From Arachidicoccus sp. BS20 (lineage in GTDB: Bacteria; Bacteroidota; Bacteroidia; Chitinophagales; Chitinophagaceae), in NCBI RefSeq assembly GCF_001659705.1, contig NZ_CP015971.1, positions 62,001-126,000 on the forward strand: a stretch of 64,000 nucleotides of DNA, written 5' to 3'. A model generated the notes under the pieces. The model searched no databases. It had not been told where the DNA came from and saw nothing but the letters and a program-made list of their open reading frames with translations. Shown here piece after piece: positions 41,858 to 50,685 of the stretch. The stretch's first letter is position 1. Each line of letters begins with the position of its first letter. Both the position numbers and the translations under genes were made by a program.

Positions 41858-44125
41858 TTAGCTTGAAAAACTTTTGCGAATGATATTCAGCGCACCGCCG
41901 TGTTTGAACCATTCAATTTGTTGTGCATTGTAAGTGTGCGCAACCTCGCATTGTTCTGTGCTACCATCTTTATGATGCAGCACAATAGTCAGGTTTTTAT
42001 CCGGCGCAAACTCTGTCAAACCAAGAATATCAATCACATCATCTTCCTGAACTTTATCGTAATCTGCCTTGTCGATGAACGTCAAAGCGAGCATTCCTTG
42101 TTTCTTCAGATTTGTTTCGTGAATGCGCGCAAAACTTTTTACCAATACCGCGCGAACGCCCAAATGACGCGGCTCCATCGCAGCGTGTTCGCGGCTCGAA
42201 CCTTCGCCATAGTTTTCATCGCCTACAACAACCGTTCCGATGCCCGCTGCTTTGTAGGCGCGTTGCGTTGCAGGAACAGGTCCGTATTCGCCAGTCAGTT
42301 CATTCTTTACAAAATCGGTTTTATCATTAAAATAATTGACTGCACCGATGAGCATATTGTTGGAAATATTGTCCAAATGCCCACGAAATTTCAACCAAGG
42401 TCCCGCCATAGAAATATGGTCGGTCGTACATTTTCCTTTCGCTTTAATCAGCAAACGCAAGCCTTTCAAATCTGTTCCTTCCCAAGGTGCGAACGGTTGC
42501 AACAATTGTAACCGATTGCTGTCCGGCGCAACGTTTACTTCAACTTTACTTCCGTCTTCTGCCGGCGCCTGATAGCCCGGGTCATCAACAGCGAAACCAT
42601 TTTTGGGTAATTCATCGCCGCTTGGCGGGTCTAGTTTTACTTGTTCGCCATTTTCATTTGTCAAATAATCTGTAATTGGATTGAAAGTTAAATCGCCCGC
42701 AATAGCAAGTGCCGTAACGATTTCGGGCGAAGCCACAAATGCGAATGTATTCGGATTGCCATCTGCGCGCTTTGCAAAGTTTCTGTTGAAAGAATGAACG
42801 ATGGTATTTTTCTCTTTCTTTTCAGCACCCATTCTGTCCCACATTCCGATGCAAGGTCCGCAGGCATTGGTCAAAATCTTCGCGCCTATTTCATCAAACA
42901 CTTCAAGGAAACCGTCGCGGTTTACGGTGAAACGAATTTGTTCCGAACCCGGATTGATTAAGAATTCTGCTTTGGATTTCAGCTTCTTTTCGGAAACTTG
43001 CTTTGCCAAAGAAACCGCGCGCGACAAGTCTTCGTAAGAAGAGTTGGTACAAGAACCAATCAAACCAACTTCTACTTTTTCGGGCCAACCGTTTTTATCG
43101 GCAACTTCTTTCATCTTGGAAATCGGCGTAGCCAAATCCGGCGTAAAAGGTCCGTTCAAATGCGGTTCTAATTCAGACAAATTTATTTCAATGACTTCGT
43201 CAAAATATTGTTCAGGATTTGCATACACTTCGGCATCGCCGGTCAAATGTTCTTTCAGTTCATTTGCCATGTCTGCAATTTCTGCACGACCGGTTGCGCG
43301 TAAATATCTTTCCATCGACTCATCGTAGCCAAAGGTGGAAGTGGTTGCGCCAATTTCCGCACCCATGTTACAAATCGTGCCTTTGCCCGTACAGCTGATG
43401 TTGCGTGCGCCTTCGCCAAAATATTCAACAATGGCGCCTGTTCCGCCTTTCACGGTAAGTATGCCTGCAACTTTTAAGATAATATCTTTTGGCGCAGCCC
43501 AACCGTTTAATTTTCCTGTTAAATGCACGCCGATTAATTTAGGAAATTTCAATTCCCAAGGCAAGCCCGCCATTACATCGCAAGCATCTGCGCCGCCAAC
43601 GCCAATCGCTATCATTCCAAGTCCGCCTGCATTTACGGTGTGCGAATCCGTACCAATCATCATGCCACCGGGAAACGCATAATTTTCCAAAACCACCTGG
43701 TGGATAATGCCCGCGCCGGGTTTCCAGAAACCGATGCCGTATTTATTAGATACCGAACTAAGAAAATCGTATACTTCTTTACTTTCGTGTTCTGCACGGT
43801 CTAAATCTATGGCTGCGCCGTCTTTTGCCACAATCAAATGGTCGCAATGAACTGTAGAAGGAACTGCAACTTTTGGGCGACCTGCCTGCATAAATTGCAG
43901 CAAAGCCATTTGCGCCGTAGCATCTTGCATGGCAACGCGGTCGGGCGAAAAATTTACATAATCAGTCGCGCGCTTGAACGCGGCTAAAGGTTGGTCGGAG
44001 TGAAGGTGTGCGTATAAAGTTTTTTCGGCAAGCGTCAATGGTTTGTTTACAACTGCACGCGCTTTGGCAATTTTGTCCGGTAATTGCGCGTACACTTTTT
44101 TAATCATCTCAATATCAAAAGGCAT
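41858..44125 (-). CDS. Aconitate hydratase
   Basis: 755 residues from the ATG at 44125 ([16 protein letters not shown]). Converts citrate to isocitrate in the TCA cycle through a 4Fe-4S cluster. Cluster ligands are in [15 protein letters not shown] and in [11 protein letters not shown]; the substrate loop [16 protein letters not shown] lies in the C-terminal swivel domain. The length and order (domains 1-3, linker, swivel domain 4) match the mitochondrial-type aconitase used by many Bacteroidota. TAAATTTG on the minus strand (44162-44169) is an exact -7 box. A strong terminator follows. Confidence 0.94.
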   Translation of the reverse strand: MPFDIEMIKKVYAQLPDKIAKARAVVNKPLTLAEKTLYAHLHSDQPLAAFKRATDYVNFSPDRVAMQDATAQMALLQFMQAGRPKVAVPSTVHCDHLIVAKDGAAIDLDRAEHESKEVYDFLSSVSNKYGIGFWKPGAGIIHQVVLENYAFPGGMMIGTDSHTVNAGGLGMIAIGVGGADACDVMAGLPWELKFPKLIGVHLTGKLNGWAAPKDIILKVAGILTVKGGTGAIVEYFGEGARNISCTGKGTICNMGAEIGATTSTFGYDESMERYLRATGRAEIADMANELKEHLTGDAEVYANPEQYFDEVIEINLSELEPHLNGPFTPDLATPISKMKEVADKNGWPEKVEVGLIGSCTNSSYEDLSRAVSLAKQVSEKKLKSKAEFLINPGSEQIRFTVNRDGFLEVFDEIGAKILTNACGPCIGMWDRMGAEKKEKNTIVHSFNRNFAKRADGNPNTFAFVASPEIVTALAIAGDLTFNPITDYLTNENGEQVKLDPPSGDELPKNGFAVDDPGYQAPAEDGSKVEVNVAPDSNRLQLLQPFAPWEGTDLKGLRLLIKAKGKCTTDHISMAGPWLKFRGHLDNISNNMLIGAVNYFNDKTDFVKNELTGEYGPVPATQRAYKAAGIGTVVVGDENYGEGSSREHAAMEPRHLGVRAVLVKSFARIHETNLKKQGMLALTFIDKADYDKVQEDDVIDILGLTEFAPDKNLTIVLHHKDGSTEQCEVAHTYNAQQIEWFKHGGALNIIRKSFSS

Positions 44126-44317
44126 AACACAAAATTTTAAAATAGTGAAATATAAGGTTTGCAAATTTACTTAAAACTGATGATTATTAGTCAGTGAATT
44201 TTGTTATTTTATAATAAAGAAAACTGATGTTTAAATGAGGACGGACAAAAAAAATTGAACTAAGTTTTTAGCATACTGAAACAAAATCTTATATCTTTAC
44301 GTGTAAATTTTTCAGAT

Positions 44318-44536
44318 ATGGAAAAGTTGAAAAGTTTTATCGAATGGCGGGTATTTGGCGTGTGCAACGCAATAGGAGAGCGGCTGGGTATTGCAAGCTC
44401 GCGCATCCGTTTGTGGTTTATTTATATTTCGTTTCTCACGGTAGGTTCTCCGTTGATTATTTATATGATTCTGGCATTTTGGATGAACATTAAGAAATAT
44501 GTGTTTTTTGCAAAAAGAAACCCGCTGAATTATTGA
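44318..44536 (+). CDS. PspC-domain small membrane protein
   Basis: 72 residues. The PspC pattern is clear: the N-terminal helix, VFGVCNAIGERLGIASSRIRLWFIY, then one long membrane helix (ISFLTVGSPLIIYMILAFWMNI). PspC-domain proteins take part in envelope stress responses, alone or with PspA-like partners; none is adjacent here. A stretch near 44302-44309 (TATCTTTA) is close to a -7 box. Confidence 0.82.
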   Translation: MEKLKSFIEWRVFGVCNAIGERLGIASSRIRLWFIYISFLTVGSPLIIYMILAFWMNIKKYVFFAKRNPLNY

Positions 44537-44578
44537 TTTCTTCCTGAAAATCTTTTATTTTATTTCAAACAAATTTCA

Positions 44579-46309
44579 ATGATAAAGAAAACAAACCTTA
44601 TGGCATTGTCTCTTATAGTAATGACAATGTCGATTGTGGTGTCTTGTAAAAAAGTAGTGAATGATAAAGGCGGTGGAGACGGAGATATTGATATAACGAC
44701 TCCAGATGGAACAGCGCAGGATAAACTTTATGACTCTATATATCTTTATGCTCTCCAAACATATTATTGGAATACGCAATTACCAAGCTATAAAACTTTT
44801 AATCCAAGACAATATGAAAATGCTAATGACTCTTTAGGTTTGGCAAATGAGGTATATGCATTTACAAGATTCCCTAAGGATGCAAATGGCAATATATACG
44901 AACAAAAGATAAAATATGATGAACAAACCGCTGCAAATGAGCCGGATAATTCTGAGCCGAAATTTTCACAGATATATTATTCTGACAATAGTTTTGCGGG
45001 AAATGCGGGTTTTATACCATATGTTCAATTTGGTAATCAAAGGGAAGAAACAACACTGGATGGAAAAGACAGCAGTTTAGGTTTGATAGTAAGTTTTGTC
45101 CCTGCAGATTTTTCTGATGATAGTGTTAATATTATTAATGACTCAATTGTGGAAAGTTTCAAGTCGTATATGTGCGTTGTCCGTTATGTCATTAGTGGTT
45201 CGCCGGCTCAAAAAGCAGGGATTAAAAGAGGAGATATAATATCGGCTGTGGAAGGAGGAAAATATAATTTTGGGACAAGTTTGGCTCCAAATGATGGCAA
45301 TATAAACTCCGTTGGTAATGCTATATATTATTCTAACTCATTGGATTTGTCGGTATATAATTCTGTTGATAGAAAAGTGTCGAATTATTCTTTGAATGCT
45401 GTCTCATATACTTTTAATCCAATATTCAAAAGTAAAGTATTGAATTACGGTAGTCATAAAATAGCATATCTCGCGTTTTTTACTTTTAGTGATTATTCAA
45501 ATGCTCAACCTGTATTGGATTCTGCATTTCAGAGTTATGCAAGTCAAGGTGTAACTGATATTGTGGTTGATTTAAGATATAATGGTGGTGGTTATGTGAA
45601 CACAGCTGAAACCTTGGTCAACTATCTTGCACCAACATCTGCGAACAACAATACGATGTACACCGAATATTATAATAAAACTATGGTAGATGGGAAAGCA
45701 ACACTGTTGAAAAATATACCACAAGATTATAGCGATTTATCTAAAGGTAATTTATCTCAACTGAATTTTTCTCCATCTGAGCAAACCTTCCAAATACAAA
45801 AAGCTGGTGGTGTAAATTTGCAGAAAGTATATTTTATTGTAAGTAGCGGAACTGCATCTGCCAGTGAATTAGTTATTAATAGTTTAAAGCCTTATTCAAC
45901 AGTTACCCAGTTGAGTGCAGATTTTTCAGATACATCTTCTTTCACTTATGGGAAACCTGTTGGCTTTTTTGAAATACGTGCAGGGAAATTTAGTATGTGG
46001 ATTCCAAATTTTGAAACGAAGAATGCAAATGGAGTTGGAGGCTATTATCAAGGGTTACCTGCTACAACATACAGTGGAAGACCTTTGAAAGAGTTTGATG
46101 ATATACTACACGATTTTGGAGACCCAAAAGAATACTGTTTATCTGATATGATTTACCTAATCTCTGGTGTGGACACTTATCAAACAAATGGAAAGTCATT
46201 ATTCGCAAATCAAAGATCATTACCTTCAATGATATTAAAAACCAAATCCGTGGGAAATGTTTATCGCATTTCAAATATGATTGGTAAACCGAAAAGAATA
46301 CTAAAATAA
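44579..46309 (+). CDS. Lipoprotein S41-family peptidase (C-terminal processing type)
   Basis: 576 residues. Lipobox VVSCKK near residue 23 and an Asp/Gly-rich linker. A PDZ domain is suggested by ISGSPAQKAGIKRGDIISAVEGG (around 210-235, broken here). The S41 core follows: VDLRYNGGGYVNTAETLVNYL, then the catalytic segment SSGTASASELVINSLKPY with Ser in TASASE, and a Lys in YGKPVGFF. Such tail-specific proteases cut proteins from the C-terminus in the periplasm or at the surface. Codon use looks more AT-rich (many ATA, AGA, GGA) than in neighbouring genes. Confidence 0.85.
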   Translation: MIKKTNLMALSLIVMTMSIVVSCKKVVNDKGGGDGDIDITTPDGTAQDKLYDSIYLYALQTYYWNTQLPSYKTFNPRQYENANDSLGLANEVYAFTRFPKDANGNIYEQKIKYDEQTAANEPDNSEPKFSQIYYSDNSFAGNAGFIPYVQFGNQREETTLDGKDSSLGLIVSFVPADFSDDSVNIINDSIVESFKSYMCVVRYVISGSPAQKAGIKRGDIISAVEGGKYNFGTSLAPNDGNINSVGNAIYYSNSLDLSVYNSVDRKVSNYSLNAVSYTFNPIFKSKVLNYGSHKIAYLAFFTFSDYSNAQPVLDSAFQSYASQGVTDIVVDLRYNGGGYVNTAETLVNYLAPTSANNNTMYTEYYNKTMVDGKATLLKNIPQDYSDLSKGNLSQLNFSPSEQTFQIQKAGGVNLQKVYFIVSSGTASASELVINSLKPYSTVTQLSADFSDTSSFTYGKPVGFFEIRAGKFSMWIPNFETKNANGVGGYYQGLPATTYSGRPLKEFDDILHDFGDPKEYCLSDMIYLISGVDTYQTNGKSLFANQRSLPSMILKTKSVGNVYRISNMIGKPKRILK

Positions 46310-46343
46310 ATGAAAATTGTTTTAGTATTTTAAATCTTACAAC

Positions 46344-46401
46344 AGCATTAAAAAATCGGGGTCGTTTCAATTATATGAAACGACCCCGATTTTTTAATGC
46401 T
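46344..46401. terminator. Bidirectional terminator with perfect 26-bp stem
   Basis: Arms 46344-46369 and 46376-46401 are exactly complementary, with a six-base ATTATA loop. The stem has a GC-rich upper half (GGGGTCG) and an A6/T6 base on each side, so it serves both the S41 gene and the convergent L25 gene. Confidence 0.92.
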
Positions 46402-46417
46402 AATTTCTAAAAAGAAA

Positions 46418-46999
46418 CTATTTCTTTTTATCTGCTGCTGCTTCTTCCTGGCGCAACTGACGAGTCATTACGATAGATGCGATGGGAATACGCTTGGAGT
46501 TCATGATTTCCAATGCAGGTTCCTGTACATCTTCTACACGGATATTGCCATTCAGTTCAAGATTGGTAATATCTACTTCGATAAACTCTTTCAGATCTTT
46601 AGGCAAAGCTTTTACTTTCAACGATTTTAATTTAGTGATAAGTTTACCACCTGCTTTTACACCTGCCGAATTACCGGTAAGTTTTACAGGAATTGTAGCG
46701 ATTACTTTTTTACCTTCTACAAGTTCCAGTAAATCTATATGCGTAAGTGTGTCTGTAACTCTGTCGAACTGTAAATCTTTCAGAATTGCAGGATAGGTTT
46801 TACCATCAATTTTTACTTCAGCTTTTTGAAACTCTCCGGTGTATACTAAAGGTTTAAACGCTTTAGCAGAAGCGTAAAAGTTGATCTCTTTTTCGCCGCC
46901 ATAAATTACACCAGGCACATTTCCCTGAGAGCGAATTTGGCGGGTGGCTTTCTTTCCGCTTTCGGTCCTCAGTTGTCCTTCGATTGTAATTGTTTTCAT
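46418..46999 (-). CDS. rplY: 50S ribosomal protein L25 (CTC-type, general stress form)
   Basis: 193 residues. The N-terminal L25 beta-barrel, which binds 5S rRNA, is recognised by EGQLRTESGKKATRQIRSQGNVPGVIYGG (broken here), LQFDRVTDTLTHIDLLEL; the C-terminal TL5/CTC domain follows (VPVKLTG-type VIATIPVKLTGNSAGVKAGG, IEVDITNLELNGNIRVEDV). The C-terminus ends in a Gln/Glu/Ala/Lys-rich tail. It is downstream of prs on the same strand, 33 bases apart, a common pair in bacteria. Confidence 0.93.
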   Translation of the reverse strand: MKTITIEGQLRTESGKKATRQIRSQGNVPGVIYGGEKEINFYASAKAFKPLVYTGEFQKAEVKIDGKTYPAILKDLQFDRVTDTLTHIDLLELVEGKKVIATIPVKLTGNSAGVKAGGKLITKLKSLKVKALPKDLKEFIEVDITNLELNGNIRVEDVQEPALEIMNSKRIPIASIVMTRQLRQEEAAADKKK

Positions 47000-47032
47000 T
47001 TTTTATGTTTGAATTTTAAATAAAAAACATTT

Positions 47033-48001
47033 TTATTTGTTTGCTCTTTCGCGTTCCCTTAATTGAGAATGGATAAACAAACTTGTAATGCTCTTGTTTT
47101 CATAAGCATTTCTTATTGCGATAGCGAACAAATCAGCGACTGACAATACTTTAATTTTGTCGGAAGATTTCTCCATCGGAATAGTATCGCACACCACCAT
47201 CTCTTCCAGCACGCTATTTTCGATTGTTTCGTAAGCCTTACCGCTTAATATCGGATGCGTACACAACGCCCGAACACTCTTTGCACCTTTTTCTTTCAGC
47301 AATCCTGCGGCTTTGGTAAGTGTGCCCGCAGTATCGCAAATATCATCAATCAGCACAATATCTTTTCCTTCCACATCGCCGATAACTACCATGCTTGCGA
47401 TTTCGTTGGCACGCTTGCGATGCTTATCGCAAATGACCATTTCTGCATTGAAATAGTTGGCAATTTCCCTTACACGGTTGGTACTTCCAACGTCAGGGGC
47501 GGCAAAGGTAAGATTTTTTAGCTTTAATTTCTCAATATAAGGAATAAAAATTGCGGAGCTGTCCAAATGGTCCACCGGAATGTCGAAGAATCCCTGGATC
47601 TGCGCAGCATGTAAATCCATTGTAACCACTCTGTCTGCACCGGCAGCTTCGATTAATTTTGCCACTAATTTCGCGCCGATTGCCACGCGCGGCTTATCTT
47701 TTCTATCTTGCCGTGCGAAGCCGAAATAGGGAATTACGGCGACAATTTTGTAAGCGCTGGCACGTTTTGCCGCGTCAATCATCAGCAAGAGTTCCATCAA
47801 ATTGTCGGTTGGAGCGAATGTGCTTTGTACCAAAAAAACATAATCGCCGCGAATACTTTCAAGAAACACAGGCTGAAATTCGCCATCACTGAATTTTTGA
47901 ATATTGATTTTCCCGAGTGGCGCACCGAAACGCTTGGCTATTTTTTGCGCCAGCTCCTGCGAACCTGTGCCGGAGAAAATCTTTACGGAAGGATTCATCA
48001 T
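47033..48001 (-). CDS. prs: Ribose-phosphate pyrophosphokinase (PRPP synthetase)
   Basis: 322 residues. Makes PRPP from ribose 5-phosphate and ATP for nucleotides, histidine and tryptophan. Motifs: FSGTGSQELAQKIAKRFG at the start, YFGFARQDRKDKPR (ATP and ribose contacts), and the PRPP loop VLIDDICDTAGTLTKAAG. A second start one codon downstream is equally possible. Prs and L25 form a leftward pair, with the terminator at 46344-46401 at its end. Confidence 0.94.
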   Translation of the reverse strand: MMNPSVKIFSGTGSQELAQKIAKRFGAPLGKINIQKFSDGEFQPVFLESIRGDYVFLVQSTFAPTDNLMELLLMIDAAKRASAYKIVAVIPYFGFARQDRKDKPRVAIGAKLVAKLIEAAGADRVVTMDLHAAQIQGFFDIPVDHLDSSAIFIPYIEKLKLKNLTFAAPDVGSTNRVREIANYFNAEMVICDKHRKRANEIASMVVIGDVEGKDIVLIDDICDTAGTLTKAAGLLKEKGAKSVRALCTHPILSGKAYETIENSVLEEMVVCDTIPMEKSSDKIKVLSVADLFAIAIRNAYENKSITSLFIHSQLRERERANK

Positions 48002-48149
48002 AAATAGATAATGTGGAGATTAGGCGCGAAGATAAAAATTTGAAAGAAATAGAGCGGAAATAATTTTTATATAAATTTGATTGTTGAGTTCGCAATAGCG
48101 GCAAATAGTACTCTTTATGTTTTTTACAAACAATTTGAAACAAATCAAC

Positions 48150-48839
48150 ATGGAAAAACTCTCTATTAAAAACTGGGCGGAAGATGACCGACCACGCGAA
48201 AAACTCTTACTCAAAGGCGCATCGTCATTGAGTAACGCGGAGTTGCTTGCGATTCTCATCAACAACGGAACGAGATATGCATCGGCGTTGGATTTGGGAA
48301 AATCATTATTGAACAAAGCGAACAACAGTATTCATCAACTTTCAAAACTATCTGTCAAAGAAATTTTGCAATTGAAAATAAAAGGCATTGGCGAAGCAAA
48401 AGCGGTAACGCTTGTTGCCGCATTGGAACTTAGTAATCGCCGGGATGCAGAAGCAAAATTGAAAACAAGCATTACGCAAAGCAATGAAATCGCAGCGTTT
48501 TTAAAAGCTAAATTGCAATACTTGCAGAAAGAAGTTTTTGCTGTCGTATTTCTCAACAATAGCAATAAGATAGTTCAGTTTGAAATTATCAGCGAAGGTG
48601 GCATTACAGGAACTTTGATTGATGTGCGGATTATTTTGAAAAAAGCATTACAGCACAATGCGACCAATATTATTATTTGCCACAATCATCCGAGCGGAAA
48701 TTTAAAACCAAGCCGGGCAGATGTTGATATTACTCAAAAAATAAAATCCGCATCCGAAACTTTGGACATCAAATTGCTTGACCACATCATTGTTTCGGAC
48801 ACGGGATTTTTAAGTTTTAAAGACGAAGGATTGTTTTAA
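48150..48839 (+). CDS. radC: RadC family JAMM-domain protein
   Basis: 229 residues from the ATG at 48150. An N-terminal helix-hairpin-helix segment (LSVKEILQLKIKGIGEAKAVTLVAA, broken) precedes the MPN/JAMM domain with the metal motif HNHPSGNLKPSRAD: His178, His180 and Asp191. Once linked to DNA repair and recombination, RadC has an unclear function; the fold is that of a metal-dependent isopeptidase or nuclease-like protein. It ends exactly one base before the convergent S10 peptidase gene. Confidence 0.9.
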   Translation: MEKLSIKNWAEDDRPREKLLLKGASSLSNAELLAILINNGTRYASALDLGKSLLNKANNSIHQLSKLSVKEILQLKIKGIGEAKAVTLVAALELSNRRDAEAKLKTSITQSNEIAAFLKAKLQYLQKEVFAVVFLNNSNKIVQFEIISEGGITGTLIDVRIILKKALQHNATNIIICHNHPSGNLKPSRADVDITQKIKSASETLDIKLLDHIIVSDTGFLSFKDEGLF

Positions 48840-50414
48840 TTAATTTGCCGAATAAGTCGAATTGATAAACTTCGCAACATTGTCGTGCAATTTTTTCAAC
48901 GACTCAAGATGCAGGTAAACCATGTGTCCCGAATTATACCGTGCGTATTCAATATTCTTTTGCAATGAAGCAGGCATGGGCAAATGCTTCATTTCATATT
49001 CGCCTTCATAATATGGTGTTCCCAAATCAAAGTAGCCGGAATTCAGCATTACTTTTAAGCTTGGGTCTTGAATCATTGCATTTGCCAAATCGTTCATCAC
49101 ATTCGGAAAACCAACAAATCCTCTGCGGTGGAAATCCCAGCGACCGGTATTGCCATAATTGTGAAACTCCTGTCCTTTGCCGAACTTCAAAGTGGTACGG
49201 GCGTAACTATTAAAAGTCGCAGTAAAAGCGCCATCGATATACGAATCCATCGGGTCGTATTCGGCGCCTTCGCTTAATGGGTCAATAGCATAACCGGAAA
49301 AACGAGAATCCAGTCTTCCCGTGATTTTACTGCTGTCGCCAAGCAATGTTTGTTCAAACTGTGGACCGTTTACTCTAAGATTAGCTTTCTTGATATAATC
49401 AACAGGTAAGCCTGTATATTCATGCAACTTTTCAGCAATTTGGTTGAAAGAATTTGCATCGAGCGCTGCGCCTTGGTTTAATGCAAGCGCGTAATCATTC
49501 ATCGCAAAATGCTCAACTTCTTTCAGGAACGGTTCTAATTGCGCAGGTTTATTCGGCAGCTTGTTGTGATACCAAGCCGTTGCTGCAAATGAAGGTAATA
49601 CCAATTCAAATGGAAGTCCGTCTCCGGGATTTTGTCCGGTTGTTTCCGTCATAAAGCTGTATGAAAACAATTGCGACAAAAGAATAACGCCATTCAGACT
49701 GATGCCTTCGTTTTCCAAATCATTTGCCACAACAGCGGAACGGAAAGTTCCATAGCTTTCGCCGAACAAATATTTGGGCGAGTTCCATCTGTCAAATACG
49801 CTTACAAATTGTTTAATAAAAGCTGTAAATGCACGTCCGTCCTGGTCAATGCCGTAAAATTGGTCGGGAGTTCCCGCGCCGCCCATTTCTTTTGTAATGA
49901 GTTTGCTGAAACCTGTACCCGGCGCATCTATGAATACCAAATCGCTTGCATCCAGCAGGCTGTAATCGTTATTGACCGTTCGGTACGGTGCTTTGGTCCT
50001 GCCGGCTTCATTAAGGTAAACTCTTTGCGGACCCCACGCGCCCATATGCAGCCAGAGTGTGGCGCTGCCGGGACCTCCGTTGTAGATAAATGTAACCGGG
50101 CGTTTCGACGGGTCTCCGCCTTTTTTAAAATACGCCGTGTAAAATACGCTCATAGTGGGAACGTCTTCTCCGTTTTTTAAAATTAATGTTCCCGCGACAG
50201 CCTGGTAATCAATGTGTTTTCCTTCCACCGTTACCGAACCTTCCGTTACCGATTTCTGCGGTTTTTTGTAATCTATAGTTGAGCTGTCTCCTTTTCTTTC
50301 GGGTCGCGGCGCCATGCTTGAATCTCTCCTGAATGGTCTTTGTGAAAATGCAGAAAATGATAGAAGCGACATCAGCGCACCCGAAGCAATGTGTTTTGTA
50401 AATTTCATTTGCAT
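48840..50414 (-). CDS. S10-family serine carboxypeptidase-like protein, secreted
   Basis: 524 residues with a signal peptide (ASGALMSLLSFSAFSQ). Alpha/beta hydrolase of the serine carboxypeptidase group: NGGPGSATLWLHMGAWGPQ (112-130) forms the oxyanion region, the nucleophile is Ser220 in GESYG, then the Asp in YFDLGTP and His in NSGHMVYL near the end. Bacterial members of S10 are periplasmic peptidases of unclear substrate. An Arg/Pro/Asp-rich stretch follows the signal peptide. The alternative start is the Met two codons in. Confidence 0.88.
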   Translation of the reverse strand: MQMKFTKHIASGALMSLLSFSAFSQRPFRRDSSMAPRPERKGDSSTIDYKKPQKSVTEGSVTVEGKHIDYQAVAGTLILKNGEDVPTMSVFYTAYFKKGGDPSKRPVTFIYNGGPGSATLWLHMGAWGPQRVYLNEAGRTKAPYRTVNNDYSLLDASDLVFIDAPGTGFSKLITKEMGGAGTPDQFYGIDQDGRAFTAFIKQFVSVFDRWNSPKYLFGESYGTFRSAVVANDLENEGISLNGVILLSQLFSYSFMTETTGQNPGDGLPFELVLPSFAATAWYHNKLPNKPAQLEPFLKEVEHFAMNDYALALNQGAALDANSFNQIAEKLHEYTGLPVDYIKKANLRVNGPQFEQTLLGDSSKITGRLDSRFSGYAIDPLSEGAEYDPMDSYIDGAFTATFNSYARTTLKFGKGQEFHNYGNTGRWDFHRRGFVGFPNVMNDLANAMIQDPSLKVMLNSGYFDLGTPYYEGEYEMKHLPMPASLQKNIEYARYNSGHMVYLHLESLKKLHDNVAKFINSTYSAN

Positions 50415-50685
50415 GAGTTTTTGGATAATGATTAAAATATTTACGGAATCGATTTATAAAAAATCGCCTTTGATTGAGGCATTGAAGTTAAGATATTTTA
50501 AATATTCATTTATATTTTTGAAAACCTTTTCGGTTAATCGGATATTTTATTCGTCAAGGTCAGATTTGTGAAGCATTTTCTCTTTGTTCCCGAAGTGTTC
50601 CGAATAATTTTTCATTTTCTACTTTCTACTTTTGTGTTATTATTGCAAAATTCTGAAATAACGAAACGAATATATTTTATCAGTT

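Noticed and set aside
41900-42511. 203-codon plus-strand frame inside aconitase
   Set aside because: Antisense shadow of a clearly coding region.
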